A stretch of 64,000 nucleotides of DNA from NCBI GenBank assembly GCA_028284235.1, contig JANQSC010000032.1, positions 1 to 64,000 of the forward strand, read 5' to 3'. The DNA comes from Opitutaceae bacterium. Lineage in GTDB: Bacteria > Verrucomicrobiota > Verrucomicrobiia > Opitutales > Opitutaceae. Shown in pieces: positions 55,775 to 64,000 of the stretch. A program made the translations under genes and the position numbers. How positions within the stretch are numbered: position 1 is the first letter of the stretch; each line of letters starts with the position of its first letter. The notes below the pieces were generated by a model that worked only from the letters and a program-made list of their open reading frames with translations, was not told the DNA's origin and searched no databases.

Positions 55775-56632
55775 TCAAGTCGGGTCGCCCGCGTATCCAC
55801 CACTCCACTTCAATTTGCGCCGCACGACGTTGAAGTGGGAGTAGTCCACCTTCTGGGCAATGGGCAGATTTTTGGGAGACAGCTTGATCGATATCGAACT
55901 GTCTTCAGACGTGGACAAATTACGTTGCCCGTCCACCGCTACGACAAGTTGCCCGTTCGGGATGGCGTTCTCGACACGCAACTCCACGCTCTCCGGCAAA
56001 ATGATCGAACGATTGCTCAGCGCGTGCGGACAAATTGGCGTAAGCGAAATAACGCGCGCTTCCGGATGAATCAAAGGCCCGCCTGCCGAAAGCGTATACG
56101 CCGTCGATCCCGTAGGCGTACTAAAAATCAACCCGTCGCAAACATACGTCGTCACAAACTCCCCGTCGGCGAATACGTTCAAATGGACGATGCGACTCAC
56201 GGAGGCCGACTTGATAACCACATCGTTCAACGCCACGTCCCAGTGACTCTCCTCGGTGCGACACTCCAATAGCCCTCGGCTGCGGATGTTGTAGGAGCCT
56301 TGCAGCACCGACGGAAACAAGGCCTCGATCTCCTCGGCCGAATAAGTGGTCAGAAATCCCAGCGTGCCGCGATTGACCCCGATAAGCGGCACCTGACGCT
56401 CCGTCGATTCCGACGCCACGCTCAAAAACGTGCCGTCCCCGCCAATCACGCAGCACGCGTCCATCCCCTCCAGAAACCCTTCGGGAACCGGAAACTCGTG
56501 CGTTTCCCGAATCTCCACGCCGTTGGCCTCGGCGATCGTCCGCAATCGACCCAGCATTTCGAAGGCTTCACGCTTTGTCTGATTCAATACGAACGCCAGA
56601 CGTTTGATGGGCTTGCTTTGGGACACGCTCAC
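55775..56632 (-). CDS. nadK: NAD kinase
   Basis: The 285-residue cytosolic enzyme phosphorylates NAD+ to NADP+ using ATP. The catalytic GGDGT is at 64-68, within CCVIGGDGTFL. The NE/D-type segment VALNDVVIKSASVSRIVHLNVFADGEF (about 132-158) and TPTGSTAYTLSAGGPL (about 173-188) are the family's substrate-binding blocks. The length is typical of ppnK enzymes. It is monocistronic. Confidence 0.96.
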   Translation of the reverse strand: MSVSQSKPIKRLAFVLNQTKREAFEMLGRLRTIAEANGVEIRETHEFPVPEGFLEGMDACCVIGGDGTFLSVASESTERQVPLIGVNRGTLGFLTTYSAEEIEALFPSVLQGSYNIRSRGLLECRTEESHWDVALNDVVIKSASVSRIVHLNVFADGEFVTTYVCDGLIFSTPTGSTAYTLSAGGPLIHPEARVISLTPICPHALSNRSIILPESVELRVENAIPNGQLVVAVDGQRNLSTSEDSSISIKLSPKNLPIAQKVDYSHFNVVRRKLKWSGGYAGDPT

Positions 56633-56735
56633 GACAATCGCGCGGGGAAATTCTTATTTCAACTTAAGAATCTAGAGTTCTAAATCATCGTTTCAACACT
56701 CGCTCTCCCGCTTAGCGCACACGCGTCAACTTATC

Positions 56736-56825
56736 GAATTTCTTGCGTGGGAAAACGCGCCGGGACGTCGCGTTCCACCCTGGATGCAATTAGAGAAAGG
56801 TGGAACCCGCCGTCCCGGCGGGTTT
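56736..56825 (-). repeat. Dispersed 27-bp-arm palindrome, copy 2
   Basis: Arms 56753-56779 and 56799-56825 match as inverted repeats at 24 of 27 positions around a 19-nt loop. The left flank (56736-56751) is the reverse complement of the flank of copy 1 at 41787-41803 with few changes, so the whole element is inverted relative to copy 1. It is one of two elements in the 317-bp gap between nadK and tlyA (56633-56949). Confidence 0.85.
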
Positions 56826-56867
56826 AAGTTGACGCTAATGCGCTTAGCCACCGGCTTTGTCGAGGTC

Positions 56868-56925
56868 TTCGACGAGCGCCCATCGGCTTCGCCCCGCGGA
56901 GACTCCCGGCCGGAACGACCGATGT
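56868..56925 (-). repeat. Copy of the hairpin-string element found at 15225-15282
   Basis: The reverse complement of this segment aligns with 15225-15282, sharing ACATCGGTCGTTCCG, GAGTCTCCGCG and ATGGGCG blocks with a few changes. An outer CATCGG/CCGATG pair and an inner triloop hairpin CGGTCG-TTC-CGGCCG (one G-U pair) are kept. It is downstream of tlyA. Confidence 0.7.
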
Positions 56926-56949
56926 CGCAACACCTCCCTCCCGTTTTCT

Positions 56950-57699
56950 TCAAGTTGACGTTCTTGTAAGCCCCAGAAGGTACTCCACATTCCCATCGGC
57001 TCCCTTGATTGGCGAGTCCACACAGCCGACCCGTTCCGCCCCTTCCAAATTCTCCAAAGCAAAACGTTCCACACCCTCCAAAGCCGCCGCCCGAGCCTGC
57101 TCGTCTTTGATCACGCCGCGGAACTTGTCCGCAATCGCCTTTCCCACTTCGAATTGCGGCTTCACCAACGCCACCAACACTCCGCCAGCCGACAAGAACG
57201 GCCAAACCGCCGGAAGCACCGACTTCAAGGAGATAAACGAAAGATCCATCACCACGCGATCGTAAGCGTCGAGCGGCAAGTCGCCCGCCTCCAGATAACG
57301 CGCGTTTACTTTCTCCAAATTGACGATCCGCGGGTCATCCCGGAGCTTCCCATGAAGCTGCCCTTTCCCAACATCCACGCACGTCACGCTCGTAGCCCCC
57401 AACTGGAGAGCGCAGTCTGTAAACCCGCCGGTCGACGCGCCCACGTCCAGCACAGTCGCCCCTTCGAAATCGAGCCCGTACGCCTCGATAAATCCTTCCA
57501 GCTTCTCTCCCCCTCGACTGACAAATCGCTTCCCCGCCTCCACAAACAAAGCGATGTCCTCGTCGACCTTCATTCCCGGCTTGTCGAGACGCCGATCGCC
57601 CTCGCGTACTTTCCCGGTCATGACCAGCGCCTTGGCCTCGCTCCGGCTCGCGGCGAACCCCCGACTCAAAACAAGCTCGTCTAAGCGAATCTTCGCCAC
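56950..57699 (-). CDS. tlyA: TlyA family rRNA 2'-O-methyltransferase
   Basis: The 249-residue protein has an N-terminal S4 RNA-binding domain (about 1-62) and a SAM-binding FtsJ-like domain with LDVGASTGGFTD (84-95) and the KPQFEVG active-site region. TlyA methylates 16S and 23S rRNA at 2'-OH positions, where loss gives capreomycin resistance in mycobacteria. The start codon is GTG at 57697-57699, with Shine-Dalgarno-like GAGGG inside the ribF end. It is the last gene of the nusA operon. Confidence 0.93.
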   Translation of the reverse strand: MAKIRLDELVLSRGFAASRSEAKALVMTGKVREGDRRLDKPGMKVDEDIALFVEAGKRFVSRGGEKLEGFIEAYGLDFEGATVLDVGASTGGFTDCALQLGATSVTCVDVGKGQLHGKLRDDPRIVNLEKVNARYLEAGDLPLDAYDRVVMDLSFISLKSVLPAVWPFLSAGGVLVALVKPQFEVGKAIADKFRGVIKDEQARAAALEGVERFALENLEGAERVGCVDSPIKGADGNVEYLLGLTRTST

Positions 57700-57700
57700 G

Positions 57701-58648
57701 TCAACCCTCCTCGAAAAAGTCGGACGCCGTTCGAATGTCGGACTCGATTTGCTCCTTCAGACGCTCTACGGAATCGAATTTCCGTTCCGCCCTCAAAAAC
57801 CGAGCCCATTCCACTCGCACTCGATCGCCATAGGTGAACGGGCACTCCTCCAAAACATGCACCTCCAGTAAAGGCGCTTCCAGCGAATTCACAGTCGGAC
57901 GTATCCCGAAATTGGCCACACCTTTCAGTTGCTCCCCTCCCGACTCGCTGGATACTCGCGCCGCGTAAACGCCGTACTTCGGCTGCAAGTCGCCGTCGAA
58001 TGGCAAGTTAAGCGTAGGAACGCCAATGGTTCGCCCCATTCGCTGGCCTTCCGTCACCACGCCAAACGACTCGTACTCGTAGCCAAGCAGTCGATTCGCC
58101 TCCTCGATCCTCCCTTCCTGCAACGCGTTTCGTATCCGCGTGCTGCTTACACGCTCGCCATCCAAATAAAGGCACTCCAGCGCTTCAGCTTCCACGCCCG
58201 CTTCCCGCGCAAGCGACTCTAGGAGTTTCACATCGCCCAGGCGACCTTTTCCAAATCGCCAGTTGTCGCCCGTGTGAACCGACGCCAGTTCGGGAATCTT
58301 CGACTTCAGCAGGGAAACGAACTGCGAAGACTCCGTGGCCGCAAACTCCTGGTCGAACGCTTCCTGCACGACGAAGTCGATGCGGAGCTTGTCCAGCTCG
58401 GCAAACTTCGCCCGGACCCCCAGTATCATCGGAACCGGGCTCTCGGGACGAAACAAGCGACTCGGATGCGGCCAAAACGTGAGCACTCCCGCAACCCCGC
58501 CAGATCGAGCCGCCGCGCGTATCGCCGATTCAATGACCACTCGGTGACCGATATGCACTCCGTCGAACATTCCGATCGCCAAATGGACGGGACGTCCCGA
58601 ATCGGAGCGAAACGAGTCCAAAGATCGGAAATGGCGAGGCGTGTCCAT
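57701..58648 (-). CDS. ribF: Bifunctional riboflavin kinase/FAD synthetase
   Basis: The 315-residue protein makes FMN and then FAD. The N-terminal adenylyltransferase domain starts with AIGMFDGVHIGHRVV (24-38), the nucleotidyl-transfer HxGH region. The C-terminal kinase domain contains the GRTIGVPTLNLP motif. The ATG at 58648 gives the family start; residues upstream of it are not recognisable. Its stop lies just before the tlyA start, and it starts 11 bp after the truB stop. Confidence 0.96.
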   Translation of the reverse strand: MDTPRHFRSLDSFRSDSGRPVHLAIGMFDGVHIGHRVVIESAIRAAARSGGVAGVLTFWPHPSRLFRPESPVPMILGVRAKFAELDKLRIDFVVQEAFDQEFAATESSQFVSLLKSKIPELASVHTGDNWRFGKGRLGDVKLLESLAREAGVEAEALECLYLDGERVSSTRIRNALQEGRIEEANRLLGYEYESFGVVTEGQRMGRTIGVPTLNLPFDGDLQPKYGVYAARVSSESGGEQLKGVANFGIRPTVNSLEAPLLEVHVLEECPFTYGDRVRVEWARFLRAERKFDSVERLKEQIESDIRTASDFFEEG

Positions 58649-58659
58649 CACAGTGTCGG

Positions 58660-59382
58660 CTAGAGAACGGAATCCGGCAGCGCCTCGTTCTTGGCGATCA
58701 GGCAGTTCGCGATCGTCTCGTGATTCGCCTCCTCGAACGCCTCCAGTTCGATCGCGTCGCGGACGTGGAATTTGTCCGAAGAAGTCCGACGCAACTGGGA
58801 AAGGTATCCTCCGCAACCCAGATTCTCGCCGATGTCGTGCGCCAAAGAGCGTACGTAAGTCCCTTTGGTGCAATCCAGAGAAAACTCGATCTCCGGCTCC
58901 TCGTAACGAGTCGCCTCGAATCGCGCGATTCGTATAAACCGAGGTTCCCGCTCCACTTCCTGGCCTTTGCGAGCCATCTTGTAAAGCGGCTGCCCTTTGA
59001 TCTTCACCGCCGAGAACATCGGCGGTTTCTGATACTGGTCGCCGAGAAACGCATCCAAGGCTTTCTGGGCGCCCTCGATCGAAAGCTCGGGAACCGGTCG
59101 AGTCGTCATAACCTCGCCTTCGCCGTCGTAGGTGTTAGTCGACTCCCCCAAAGTGATTGTCCCTTCGTAGGACTTGTCCAAGCTCATCAAGTACTGGGAG
59201 AGCTTCGTCGCTTTTCCCACAAGAATGATCAGCAGTCCCGTCGCCATGGGATCCAGCGTACCCGCATGCCCGATACGCTTCATCCTGAGCTTTCGCCGCA
59301 CGCGATCCACAACATCGTGTGAAGTAATCCCACTCGGTTTGTCGATCAACAAGACACCTTCCAAATCTCTCAATTCCTTCAT
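58660..59382 (-). CDS. truB: tRNA pseudouridine(55) synthase
   Basis: The 240-residue enzyme makes pseudouridine at position 55 of the tRNA T-loop. The catalytic aspartate is D44 in [14 protein letters not shown], with YEGTITLG and the [19 protein letters not shown] region following. The start [18 protein letters not shown] is standard. The C-terminal PUA domain is absent or minimal, giving a shorter protein than E. coli TruB (about 314 residues). It is cotranscribed with nrnA and ribF. Confidence 0.96.
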   Translation of the reverse strand: MKELRDLEGVLLIDKPSGITSHDVVDRVRRKLRMKRIGHAGTLDPMATGLLIILVGKATKLSQYLMSLDKSYEGTITLGESTNTYDGEGEVMTTRPVPELSIEGAQKALDAFLGDQYQKPPMFSAVKIKGQPLYKMARKGQEVEREPRFIRIARFEATRYEEPEIEFSLDCTKGTYVRSLAHDIGENLGCGGYLSQLRRTSSDKFHVRDAIELEAFEEANHETIANCLIAKNEALPDSVL

Positions 59383-59401
59383 GATATCGCCAAAAACAAT
59401 C

Positions 59402-60388
59402 TCAGCTCGTTCGTTCCGCCAATGCTTCCAAAAGACCCGCCCTCAACTCCGGCAAACTCAAATCGCTGCTCGTCGCCGCGGCGCAGGCGTGGCCGCCTCC
59501 TCCGAATTGAGCCGCTACCTGGTCGACGCGAATGTCGCGCCGCTTCGCCCTCAAACTTCCTTTGGTCGTGCTCTTGCGCTCTTCCAGCAAAACTCCCACC
59601 GAGACATCGCTAACGGACCGGGCATAGTCCACAAATCCTTCTGTATCCTGATAGGAAGTACCGGTTTCGACAAAATCGCGCTGCTTCAGTTCGCCGACGC
59701 ACACCTTCCCGTCGCACTCGTAGGTGAGCGAACTCAAAAACCGTTCGAGCAATTTGAGCCGAGCCAAGGTCATGTTCTCGTAGAGGTTCTCCGCCGCGTC
59801 TTGCGGCGACGCGCCGCAATCGAGAAGCGCGCTGCATAGCTTGAATACGCGACTGCTCGTTGCCGCAAAACCGAAACGACCCGTATCCGTCAGGATTCCC
59901 GTGTAGAGCGCTTGCGCCACCGACGCTTCCAGCGGAAGATCGAGATCCAAGGCGATTCCCGCCAGGATCTCGCACGTTGCAGATGCCCCCGCATCCACGA
60001 AATTCGCTTCGGCGAAGTTCGTATTGGTAATGTGGTGGTCCACGTTCCCCAAACGACGGCGGTCCTGCAAAGCGATCGACGTTTTTGGACCCACTCGAGC
60101 TTCGTCCGCGCAGTCGACGTAGAACAACGCCGAGTCGCCCAATGCATCGGGTTCGACGATTCGAATCTCGTCGCTTCCCTCCAAGTAGCGGAGCGGCGCT
60201 GGGACCTGATCCGCGTTCACCGTGAACGACTTGACGCCGAGCGCGCTCAATATCGCCTGAGCCCCAATCTGCGACCCAACGCAGTCCCCGTCGGGCCGCG
60301 CATGCCCAATCACACACACTTCCAAATCACGGGCCGTCTCCGCAAAGGCGCCGAAGCGTTCGCTCAATTCTGGAAAATAGCCGCCCAC
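59402..60388 (-). CDS. nrnA: DHH-family oligoribonuclease / PAP phosphatase NrnA
   Basis: The 328-residue protein degrades short oligoribonucleotides and may dephosphorylate pAp. The DHH phosphoesterase metal-binding residues are visible: H29, D33 and D35 in [12 protein letters not shown], and D117-H118-H119 in VDHHITNT. The C-terminal DHHA1 domain ends with the GGGGHACAA motif. It starts at a GTG (60386-60388) that overlaps the rbfA stop by one base. It occurs between rbfA and truB, a common arrangement. Confidence 0.95.
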   Translation of the reverse strand: MGGYFPELSERFGAFAETARDLEVCVIGHARPDGDCVGSQIGAQAILSALGVKSFTVNADQVPAPLRYLEGSDEIRIVEPDALGDSALFYVDCADEARVGPKTSIALQDRRRLGNVDHHITNTNFAEANFVDAGASATCEILAGIALDLDLPLEASVAQALYTGILTDTGRFGFAATSSRVFKLCSALLDCGASPQDAAENLYENMTLARLKLLERFLSSLTYECDGKVCVGELKQRDFVETGTSYQDTEGFVDYARSVSDVSVGVLLEERKSTTKGSLRAKRRDIRVDQVAAQFGGGGHACAAATSSDLSLPELRAGLLEALAERTS

Positions 60389-60741
60389 TAATCCGTCTGG
60401 TCCTCGATCGGGCCGAACCCGTCGATTATTTCATTGATCCGATTGCCCTGGGCGATCCGCTCGTCGAATACAAAACTCAAGGCAGGCAGGCGCTTGAGCA
60501 CGATTCGTTTGCCCAATTCGAAACGGACTTTTCCAGCGATCCGGTCCAGGAACCCCTGCGCATTCCAATGACCGTCGTCGCGAACCAGAAACGAATAGTA
60601 CACCTTGGCATTGGAATGGTCCGGCGAGACGTCGACCGCTGTCACCGTGATCGCCACCGTCTCTTTCTGGTATCGCGTATGAAGGATGTCGCTCACCTCC
60701 CGTTTGAGAAGCTCGGATACTCGTACGTTTCGATTGCTCAT
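60388..60741 (-). CDS. rbfA: Ribosome-binding factor A
   Basis: The 117-residue KH-like protein assists 16S rRNA 5'-end maturation. The start MSNRNVRVSELLKREVSDIL (1-20) and the VTAVDVSPDHSNAKVYYSFL core are typical. The ATG at 60741 gives the family start; an earlier in-frame start adds residues that do not fit. It follows infB by 71 bp and is coupled to nrnA. Confidence 0.95.
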   Translation of the reverse strand: MSNRNVRVSELLKREVSDILHTRYQKETVAITVTAVDVSPDHSNAKVYYSFLVRDDGHWNAQGFLDRIAGKVRFELGKRIVLKRLPALSFVFDERIAQGNRINEIIDGFGPIEDQTD

Positions 60742-60812
60742 GGCGACGACTAGCGAAGCGGCCAATCGCCAAACGTCCAGCGAGTGCCCGACGCTCGGCT
60801 GCAGGGCGCTTC

Positions 60813-63107
60813 TTAAAGTTCAGGGCGAATCTCGTGGATTTCGAATACCTCGATCACATCGCCTTCCTTGTAATCATTTGTATTCTCGAGATGAATACCA
60901 CATTCGGTACCAGCGCGGACTTCTTTGACGTCGTCCTTGACGCGGCGCAGCGTGTCGATCTTCCGTTCCGCGACCACTTCGCCTTTGCGCAGCAACCGCG
61001 CGTGGGCGTTCACCAGCACGCGCCCTTCGACTACTAGGCAACCAGCGACAAATCCTTTCGCGATCGGGAAAACCGCTCGTACTTCCGCCGCGCCGATCTT
61101 GTTCTCCTTGTATTCCGGATCGAGCATTTCGACCATGTCTTCGCGGACTTGGTCCAGCAGCTCGTAAATGATCTTGTGATGGGTGATCTTCACCGAATGG
61201 TGCTTCGCGGCCGCTTGAACGCCGTTCTCGGACTTCACGTTGAAACCGATAATCTCGGTGCCGCCCGCGCTCGCTTTCTGCACGTCGCTTTTGCTGATGG
61301 CCCCAATCCCCGCTCGCACGATGTCCAGAGCCACCTTGTCGCTTTGGATTTCCATGAGCGCGTTCTTGATCGCCTCCACCGAGCCATAGACGTCGCCCTT
61401 GATGATCAGTCGCAGCGTCTTCTTCTGCGTCGCGGCAATGGCGGCGAAGAGCTTTTCCTGCGAAGTCGGCATGCGCTCTTCCGCATCGGCTTTCTGCTCG
61501 GCGCGAACGCCGACGAAATTTTCTTCCGCCTCGCGCTTCGCCGCTTTTTCGTTCTTGGCCGAGTGAAATAAAGCGCCGCAATCCGGCACGCCCGACCATC
61601 CGATGATCCTCACCGGAGTCGAAGGCGGGGCCACTTTCATGTTTTTGCCATGCTCGTCGAAGAGGGCTTTCACTTTCGTGTAGTGAGGACCGCAAACGAG
61701 CGCGTCGCCCACTTTCAAAGTACCGCTTTGGACGATTACCGTGGCCGTCGCGCCGCGACCCACTTCGATCTGGCCTTCGATCACAATTCCTTCTGCCGCC
61801 TTTTTCGGGTTGGCCTGCAGCTCGAGTACCTCCGTTTGCAACAGAATCATGTCCAGAAGCTCGTCGATCCCGTCTCCGTTCAACGCCGATATCGGCACGG
61901 CGATGGTCTCTCCGCCCCAGTCTTCGGATGGGATTCCGCGCTCCTGCATTTGCGTTTTCACGCGGTCGACATTCGCGCCGGCAGTGTCGATTTTATTGAT
62001 CGCCACAATCGGCTGCGATCCCGCTTTCTGTATGAACTTCAACGCTTCGTCCGTTTGCGGCATGAATCCGTCATCGGCAGCCACGAGCAGAACAGCGACA
62101 TCGGTGACATCCGCGCCGCGGGCTCGCATCTTGTTGAACGCTGCGTGGCCCGGCGTATCCAAAAATGTGATCTTCTTGCCGTCGTGCTCGATCTGGTAGG
62201 CCCCAATGTGCTGGGTGATACCACCGGCTTCTCCCGCGACCACGCGTTCTTTGCGAATGTAGTCGAGCAAGGACGTCTTGCCGTGATCCACGTGTCCCAG
62301 AATACACACTACAGGTGGACGCTCCTCCAGATTCTCGGTTTCGTCGACCTCCTTGACTTCCTGCTTCTCCTTCGACTTCGGGCCTTCACCGCGATGGCGA
62401 ATTTCGAGAATCACCCCTCGCTTCTCGGCGATCTTGCTCGCGACATCTTCTTCCAGGCTCTGATTGATGGACGCGAAAATGCCCATCTCCATTAGCTCGG
62501 AAATCAATTTGAACGGCTTTACCCCGAGTTCCGTCGCCAAGTCCTTCACGACGATTGGCGGCTTCAAAACGATTGTGCGAATTTCGTCGGACTCCTCCTC
62601 GTTTCCTTGAGTCGAAGCGGCCTGGGGAACGGGGGCTCCGACCCCCATGGGCGACGCGGGAGCGGGAGCCGGCGGTGGCGGCGCGGCGGCGCCCGGAGAG
62701 GCCGGAGCGGGCGCCGGAGGCGCGGCCGGCGGTGGCGCCGCTGCAGGAGCGGAAACAGACGGTGGCGGTGGCGCGGCGGGCTTGGGCGTCGCCGGCTTGG
62801 GAGTCGCCGCTTCTTTCGCCGCTTCTTTCTCGTCTTCGATTTCGGCTTTCGTGCGAACGAAGGCGCTGGCCGAAGGCGGCGCGACCGGCTCCGCCGCAGC
62901 CGGTTCCTCGACCGGAGCTTCGGGCGGCGGCGCTTCTTCGCTCTCGGCCTTCTTGCTGGCAAACTCCTCTTTCAAGGACTCCGCCGAAATGTTGTCGACC
63001 GTACTCGAGGCGCTCTTCACTTGGAAGCCACGTTCGCGGAGAAGATCGAGAAGCTCGGTATTGTCCATACCGATTTCTTTGGAAAGCTGATAGATTCGTA
63101 CGCTCAT
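60813..63107 (-). CDS. infB: Translation initiation factor IF-2
   Basis: The 764-residue GTPase places initiator tRNA on the ribosome. The N-terminal IF2_N domain (about 1-52) is followed by a low-complexity alanine/proline-rich linker (about 55-165). The G domain contains G1 GHVDHGKT (271-278), DTPGHAAF, and NKID. Domains II-IV follow at standard length. The linker is repetitive at DNA level and may be prone to length change. It sits between nusA and rbfA as in most bacteria. Confidence 0.98.
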   Translation of the reverse strand: MSVRIYQLSKEIGMDNTELLDLLRERGFQVKSASSTVDNISAESLKEEFASKKAESEEAPPPEAPVEEPAAAEPVAPPSASAFVRTKAEIEDEKEAAKEAATPKPATPKPAAPPPPSVSAPAAAPPPAAPPAPAPASPGAAAPPPPAPAPASPMGVGAPVPQAASTQGNEEESDEIRTIVLKPPIVVKDLATELGVKPFKLISELMEMGIFASINQSLEEDVASKIAEKRGVILEIRHRGEGPKSKEKQEVKEVDETENLEERPPVVCILGHVDHGKTSLLDYIRKERVVAGEAGGITQHIGAYQIEHDGKKITFLDTPGHAAFNKMRARGADVTDVAVLLVAADDGFMPQTDEALKFIQKAGSQPIVAINKIDTAGANVDRVKTQMQERGIPSEDWGGETIAVPISALNGDGIDELLDMILLQTEVLELQANPKKAAEGIVIEGQIEVGRGATATVIVQSGTLKVGDALVCGPHYTKVKALFDEHGKNMKVAPPSTPVRIIGWSGVPDCGALFHSAKNEKAAKREAEENFVGVRAEQKADAEERMPTSQEKLFAAIAATQKKTLRLIIKGDVYGSVEAIKNALMEIQSDKVALDIVRAGIGAISKSDVQKASAGGTEIIGFNVKSENGVQAAAKHHSVKITHHKIIYELLDQVREDMVEMLDPEYKENKIGAAEVRAVFPIAKGFVAGCLVVEGRVLVNAHARLLRKGEVVAERKIDTLRRVKDDVKEVRAGTECGIHLENTNDYKEGDVIEVFEIHEIRPEL

Positions 63108-63173
63108 GCGGTGGATTTAACGTGTCTGGAATTTAATGCGCGCAACGCGACTCTAGTGGGGTTCTGGGAAAGG

Positions 63174-64000
63174 CTATGAGGAAATTTTCTGCTTCTCGAG
63201 GAAGGCGTTTACCTTCGCCAAAATGTCGTCGGCCTGCGCCGCGTCGAAACCAAGATCCTGCAAATCCGATGACTCGACATCGAGGAACACTTCCGGGCTG
63301 ATGAACCCGTTCATGACCAGACGCTCGGCGGTCTCGTCGTCGATTCCCTCGATTTGGTTGAGCCCGGCAGCCGCCTGTTGCTGCTTCGCCTCCATGCTCA
63401 CTTCGCGCACCTCTTCCTTGACGATGTCGATTTTCCAGCCAACCAGCTTGGACGTGAGACGAGCGTTCTGGCCCTTGCGCCCGATGGCGATCGCCAGATC
63501 GTCTTCCGAAACTTCGATGCTTAGTCGCTTGTTGACCTCGTCGACTTCCACATTGCGGGGGATAGCCGGCTTGAGCGCTTCCAAGGCCATTTCCTTGGCG
63601 CCCTCCACATAGCGGATAATGTCGATCTTCTCGCCGCCGAGTTCGCGAACGATGCTCTTGACCCGCGCACCGCGTGCGCCCACGCAGGCGCCAACGGGAT
63701 CGACTTTAGAATCCGAGGACGACACCGCGATCTTGGTGCGGTAGCCCGGCTCGCGGGCAAAGGCTTCAATGGTAACTGTTCCGTCCGCGATTTCGGTCAC
63801 TTCGAGATCGAAGAGCCGACGGACGAATTTCGGGCTCGAGCGGCTCAGAATCAGCTCCGGCCCGCGATTGGACGCCTCGATTTTCAAGAGGAAACAGCGG
63901 ATGCGTTCGCCCGGCGCGTAATCCTCGCCCGGCACTTGCTCGCGGGAAGGCATAATGGCCTCGGCCTTGCCCAAATCGATACACAGGTCACCGCGTTCGC
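63174..64000 (-). CDS. nusA: Transcription elongation factor NusA, C-terminal part
   Basis: The frame is open to the window edge, so the N-terminal part is missing; about 275 residues are visible. They include the end of the S1 domain ([20 protein letters not shown]), the KH1-KH2 RNA-binding domains with the [19 protein letters not shown] segment and [15 protein letters not shown], and a C-terminal helix-hairpin-type repeat ([15 protein letters not shown]...LQDLGF). It regulates pausing, termination and antitermination. It is the first known gene of the nusA-infB operon here; the infB start is 66 bp downstream. Confidence 0.97.
   Translation of the reverse strand, partial: ERGDLCIDLGKAEAIMPSREQVPGEDYAPGERIRCFLLKIEASNRGPELILSRSSPKFVRRLFDLEVTEIADGTVTIEAFAREPGYRTKIAVSSSDSKVDPVGACVGARGARVKSIVRELGGEKIDIIRYVEGAKEMALEALKPAIPRNVEVDEVNKRLSIEVSEDDLAIAIGRKGQNARLTSKLVGWKIDIVKEEVREVSMEAKQQQAAAGLNQIEGIDDETAERLVMNGFISPEVFLDVESSDLQDLGFDAAQADDILAKVNAFLEKQKISS

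Noticed and set aside
62555..63136. Plus-strand frames opposite the alanine/proline-rich linker of infB
   Set aside because: They are antisense readings of the low-complexity IF-2 linker, giving glycine/arginine repeats without a start signal.

Overview
The window looks like a chromosomal segment of a Gram-negative bacterium, most plausibly a Verrucomicrobiota member of the Opitutae type; this is inference, because there is no rRNA gene. Pointers are an outer-membrane gene set (a TolC-like channel, an LptF/G-type permease, an LpxH-like phosphatase, lipoproteins), a two-domain DUF1080 protein, a Gld-type ABC/GldG/DUF4340 operon, moderately high GC, and many start codons with no visible Shine-Dalgarno. 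Nearly all of the window is core genome. There is no integrase, transposase, CRISPR array or phage gene.

Layout. 1-8.5 kb: the tail of a possible DNA polymerase III delta' gene, a GAF/ATPase regulator, a voltage-gated K+ channel, an isoaspartyl methyltransferase, a doubled ABC-2 export operon and a class V aminotransferase. 8.7-18.9 kb: tRNA-Leu(UAG), DAHP synthase, a TolC/adaptor pair, a sugar nucleotidyltransferase, queF, a rhomboid-like pseudoprotease, psd, asnS and an LptF/G permease. 18.9-29.2 kb: an NSS symporter with a tiny partner subunit, htpG, two small membrane proteins, a dehydrogenase coupled to miaA, an LpxH-like phosphatase, an MscS channel, a Pmp3/YqaE peptide and trpA. 29.3-33.1 kb: tRNA-His, a lower-GC orphan secreted gene, the DUF1080 gene flanked by hairpin-rich intergenic blocks, and a GNAT-CutC fusion. 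33.2-45 kb: tkt, rplS-trmD, rpsP, ychF, an active-type rhomboid, prc, prmC-prfA and a HAD hydrolase. 45.2-56.6 kb: the Gld-like operon, an ornithine-lipid acyltransferase pair, an M48 lipoprotein, an uncharacterised three-gene envelope cluster and nadK. 56.9-64 kb: the nusA-infB-rbfA-nrnA-truB-ribF-tlyA operon on the minus strand.

How the genes work together. Translation and RNA modification dominate (nusA operon, rpsP, trmD/rplS, prfA/prmC, asnS, miaA, queF, two tRNAs). The second theme is envelope building and transport: phosphatidylethanolamine and ornithine-lipid synthesis, LPS handling, several ABC-2 exporters, periplasmic proteolysis and mechanosensitive or voltage-gated channels.

Most unusual points. 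Intergenic elements are built from strings of short hairpins, mostly with three-base loops, often near gene 3' ends; one (31747-31924) is closed by an outer inverted repeat. A separate family of 27-bp palindromes occurs twice. Other points of interest are the GNAT-CutC fusion, a K+ channel and a rhomboid-like protein each with a C-terminal zinc-ribbon-like module, and the unexplained cluster at 52.6-55.8 kb.
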